A DNA stretch of 7,417 bases from Mogibacterium sp. Lineage in GTDB: Bacteria; Bacillota_A; Clostridia; Peptostreptococcales; Anaerovoracaceae. Position numbers and translations under genes: made by a program. The notes beneath the pieces are model-generated. The model had not been told where the DNA came from. It did no database searches and saw only the letters and a list, made by a program, of their open reading frames with translations. The stretch is taken from assembly GCA_017469325.1 (NCBI GenBank), contig JAFUGO010000123.1, forward strand, positions 1 through 7,417. The letters run 5' to 3'. Every line of letters begins with the position of its first letter. The stretch's first letter is position 1. Positions 6,908 through 7,417 of the stretch are shown here, in pieces.

Positions 6908-7417
6908 AAAGAAAGTACGCGATCTACGGAGGGAGCTTCGACCCCGTACATAACGGGCATATAAATCTTGCGTCATCCGCCGTCCATGAATGCGGCCTGG
7001 ACAAGCTGATCTTTATGCCGGCATATGTGTCGCCGTTCAAGCAGGACAGGACTGTTACTGCCGGGGAGGACAGATGCCGCATGCTCGAAGAAGCTCTTAA
7101 AGCCGATCCGGCGTTCCGCCTTTCAAGATATGAGCTCAACAGAGAGGGGCCGTCTTACACAGTCGAGACTCTGCGTCACTGGAGCTCCATGCTCGACGGC
7201 GAGCTCTGCTTCGTTCTCGGTTTCGATTCGGTGGTACAGGTGGATAAATGGTATGAGGGTCCCGAGATCTTACGGGATTACCACCTCATCACCTGCATCC
7301 GTCCCGACACCGACTATACGGAGGGCATGAAAAAGGTGGAGGAATTCAGATCCCTGTACGGCGCAAAAATCACCATTCTTAAGATGCCGCCTGTGGATAT
7401 ATCGTCTACAGTCGTAC
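6904..7417 (+). CDS. nadD: Nicotinate-nucleotide adenylyltransferase (NadD), 3'-partial
   Basis: NadD joins nicotinate mononucleotide and ATP into deamido-NAD, the step before NAD synthetase. The frame opens MKRKYAIYGGSFDPVHNGHINLA, with the nucleotidyltransferase signature GGSFDPxHxGH at residues 9-19. It continues with MPAYVSPFK (38-46), YELNREGPSYTVETL (about 76-90), and LGFDSVVQVDKWYEG (about 104-118), ending near the conserved DISST of the ISSTxIR motif. About 171 codons are present. The family is usually 190-215 residues, so only the last 20-40 residues are missing. The first two bases of its ATG overlap the aspS TGA (ATGA), and no clear Shine-Dalgarno is visible, so translation is probably coupled to aspS. 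Its placement after aspS differs from the more common obg/yhbY-nadD-yqeK-rsfS setting. What follows cannot be seen. Confidence 0.95.
   Translation, partial: MKRKYAIYGGSFDPVHNGHINLASSAVHECGLDKLIFMPAYVSPFKQDRTVTAGEDRCRMLEEALKADPAFRLSRYELNREGPSYTVETLRHWSSMLDGELCFVLGFDSVVQVDKWYEGPEILRDYHLITCIRPDTDYTEGMKKVEEFRSLYGAKITILKMPPVDISSTVV

Noticed and set aside
5738..6976. A 412-codon open frame on the minus strand opposite aspS
   Set aside because: It lies wholly antisense to a strongly conserved aspS, shows no recognisable domain, and is explained by codon bias leaving few stops in the opposing frame.

Overview
The window is a compact, single-strand block of six plus-strand genes with almost no non-coding DNA. 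In order it holds the 3' part of a RelA/SpoT-type (p)ppGpp synthetase/hydrolase (rel), a small metallo-beta-lactamase-fold hydrolase, the radical SAM protein hemZ, histidyl-tRNA synthetase (hisS), aspartyl-tRNA synthetase (aspS), and the first about 171 codons of nicotinate-nucleotide adenylyltransferase (nadD), which runs off the right edge. The order rel - MBL hydrolase - hemZ - hisS - aspS is a familiar Clostridia (Firmicutes) arrangement. That order, the HemZ-type rather than HemN/HemW-type radical SAM protein, the heavy use of AGA for Arg, and TTG used as a start all suggest an anaerobic clostridial bacterium of middling GC. An uncultured or gut-type Clostridia is my guess. I cannot name a genus from this.

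Layout: bases 2-1885 are rel (5' end outside the window). A 45-base AT-rich gap follows, the only real intergenic space. From 1931 to the right edge the genes overlap or nearly touch: MBL/hemZ overlap by 8 bases at the start I prefer, hemZ/hisS are 22 bases apart, hisS/aspS overlap by 11 bases, and aspS/nadD share an ATGA. This looks like one translationally coupled operon. Its products join stringent-response signalling (Rel senses uncharged tRNA on the ribosome), two tRNA-charging enzymes, and an NAD-biosynthesis enzyme, so it is a growth-control and translation-housekeeping cluster.

The one striking anomaly is in rel. The reading frame from base 2 is clearly Rel, but it is broken by two in-frame TAG codons, at 86-88 and 146-148, only 20 codons apart. 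They flank the perfectly preserved end of the HD hydrolase motif (KLADRLHNMRTL). Both sit at positions where relatives usually carry Lys or Gln, so each is one base from AAG or CAG. No other gene in the window has an internal TAG, and TAG appears to end the MBL gene normally. The simplest readings are sequencing or assembly error or a very recent mutation. Amber suppression or recoding is possible but unproven. I see no mobile element, CRISPR array, RNA gene or unknown defence-type system here.
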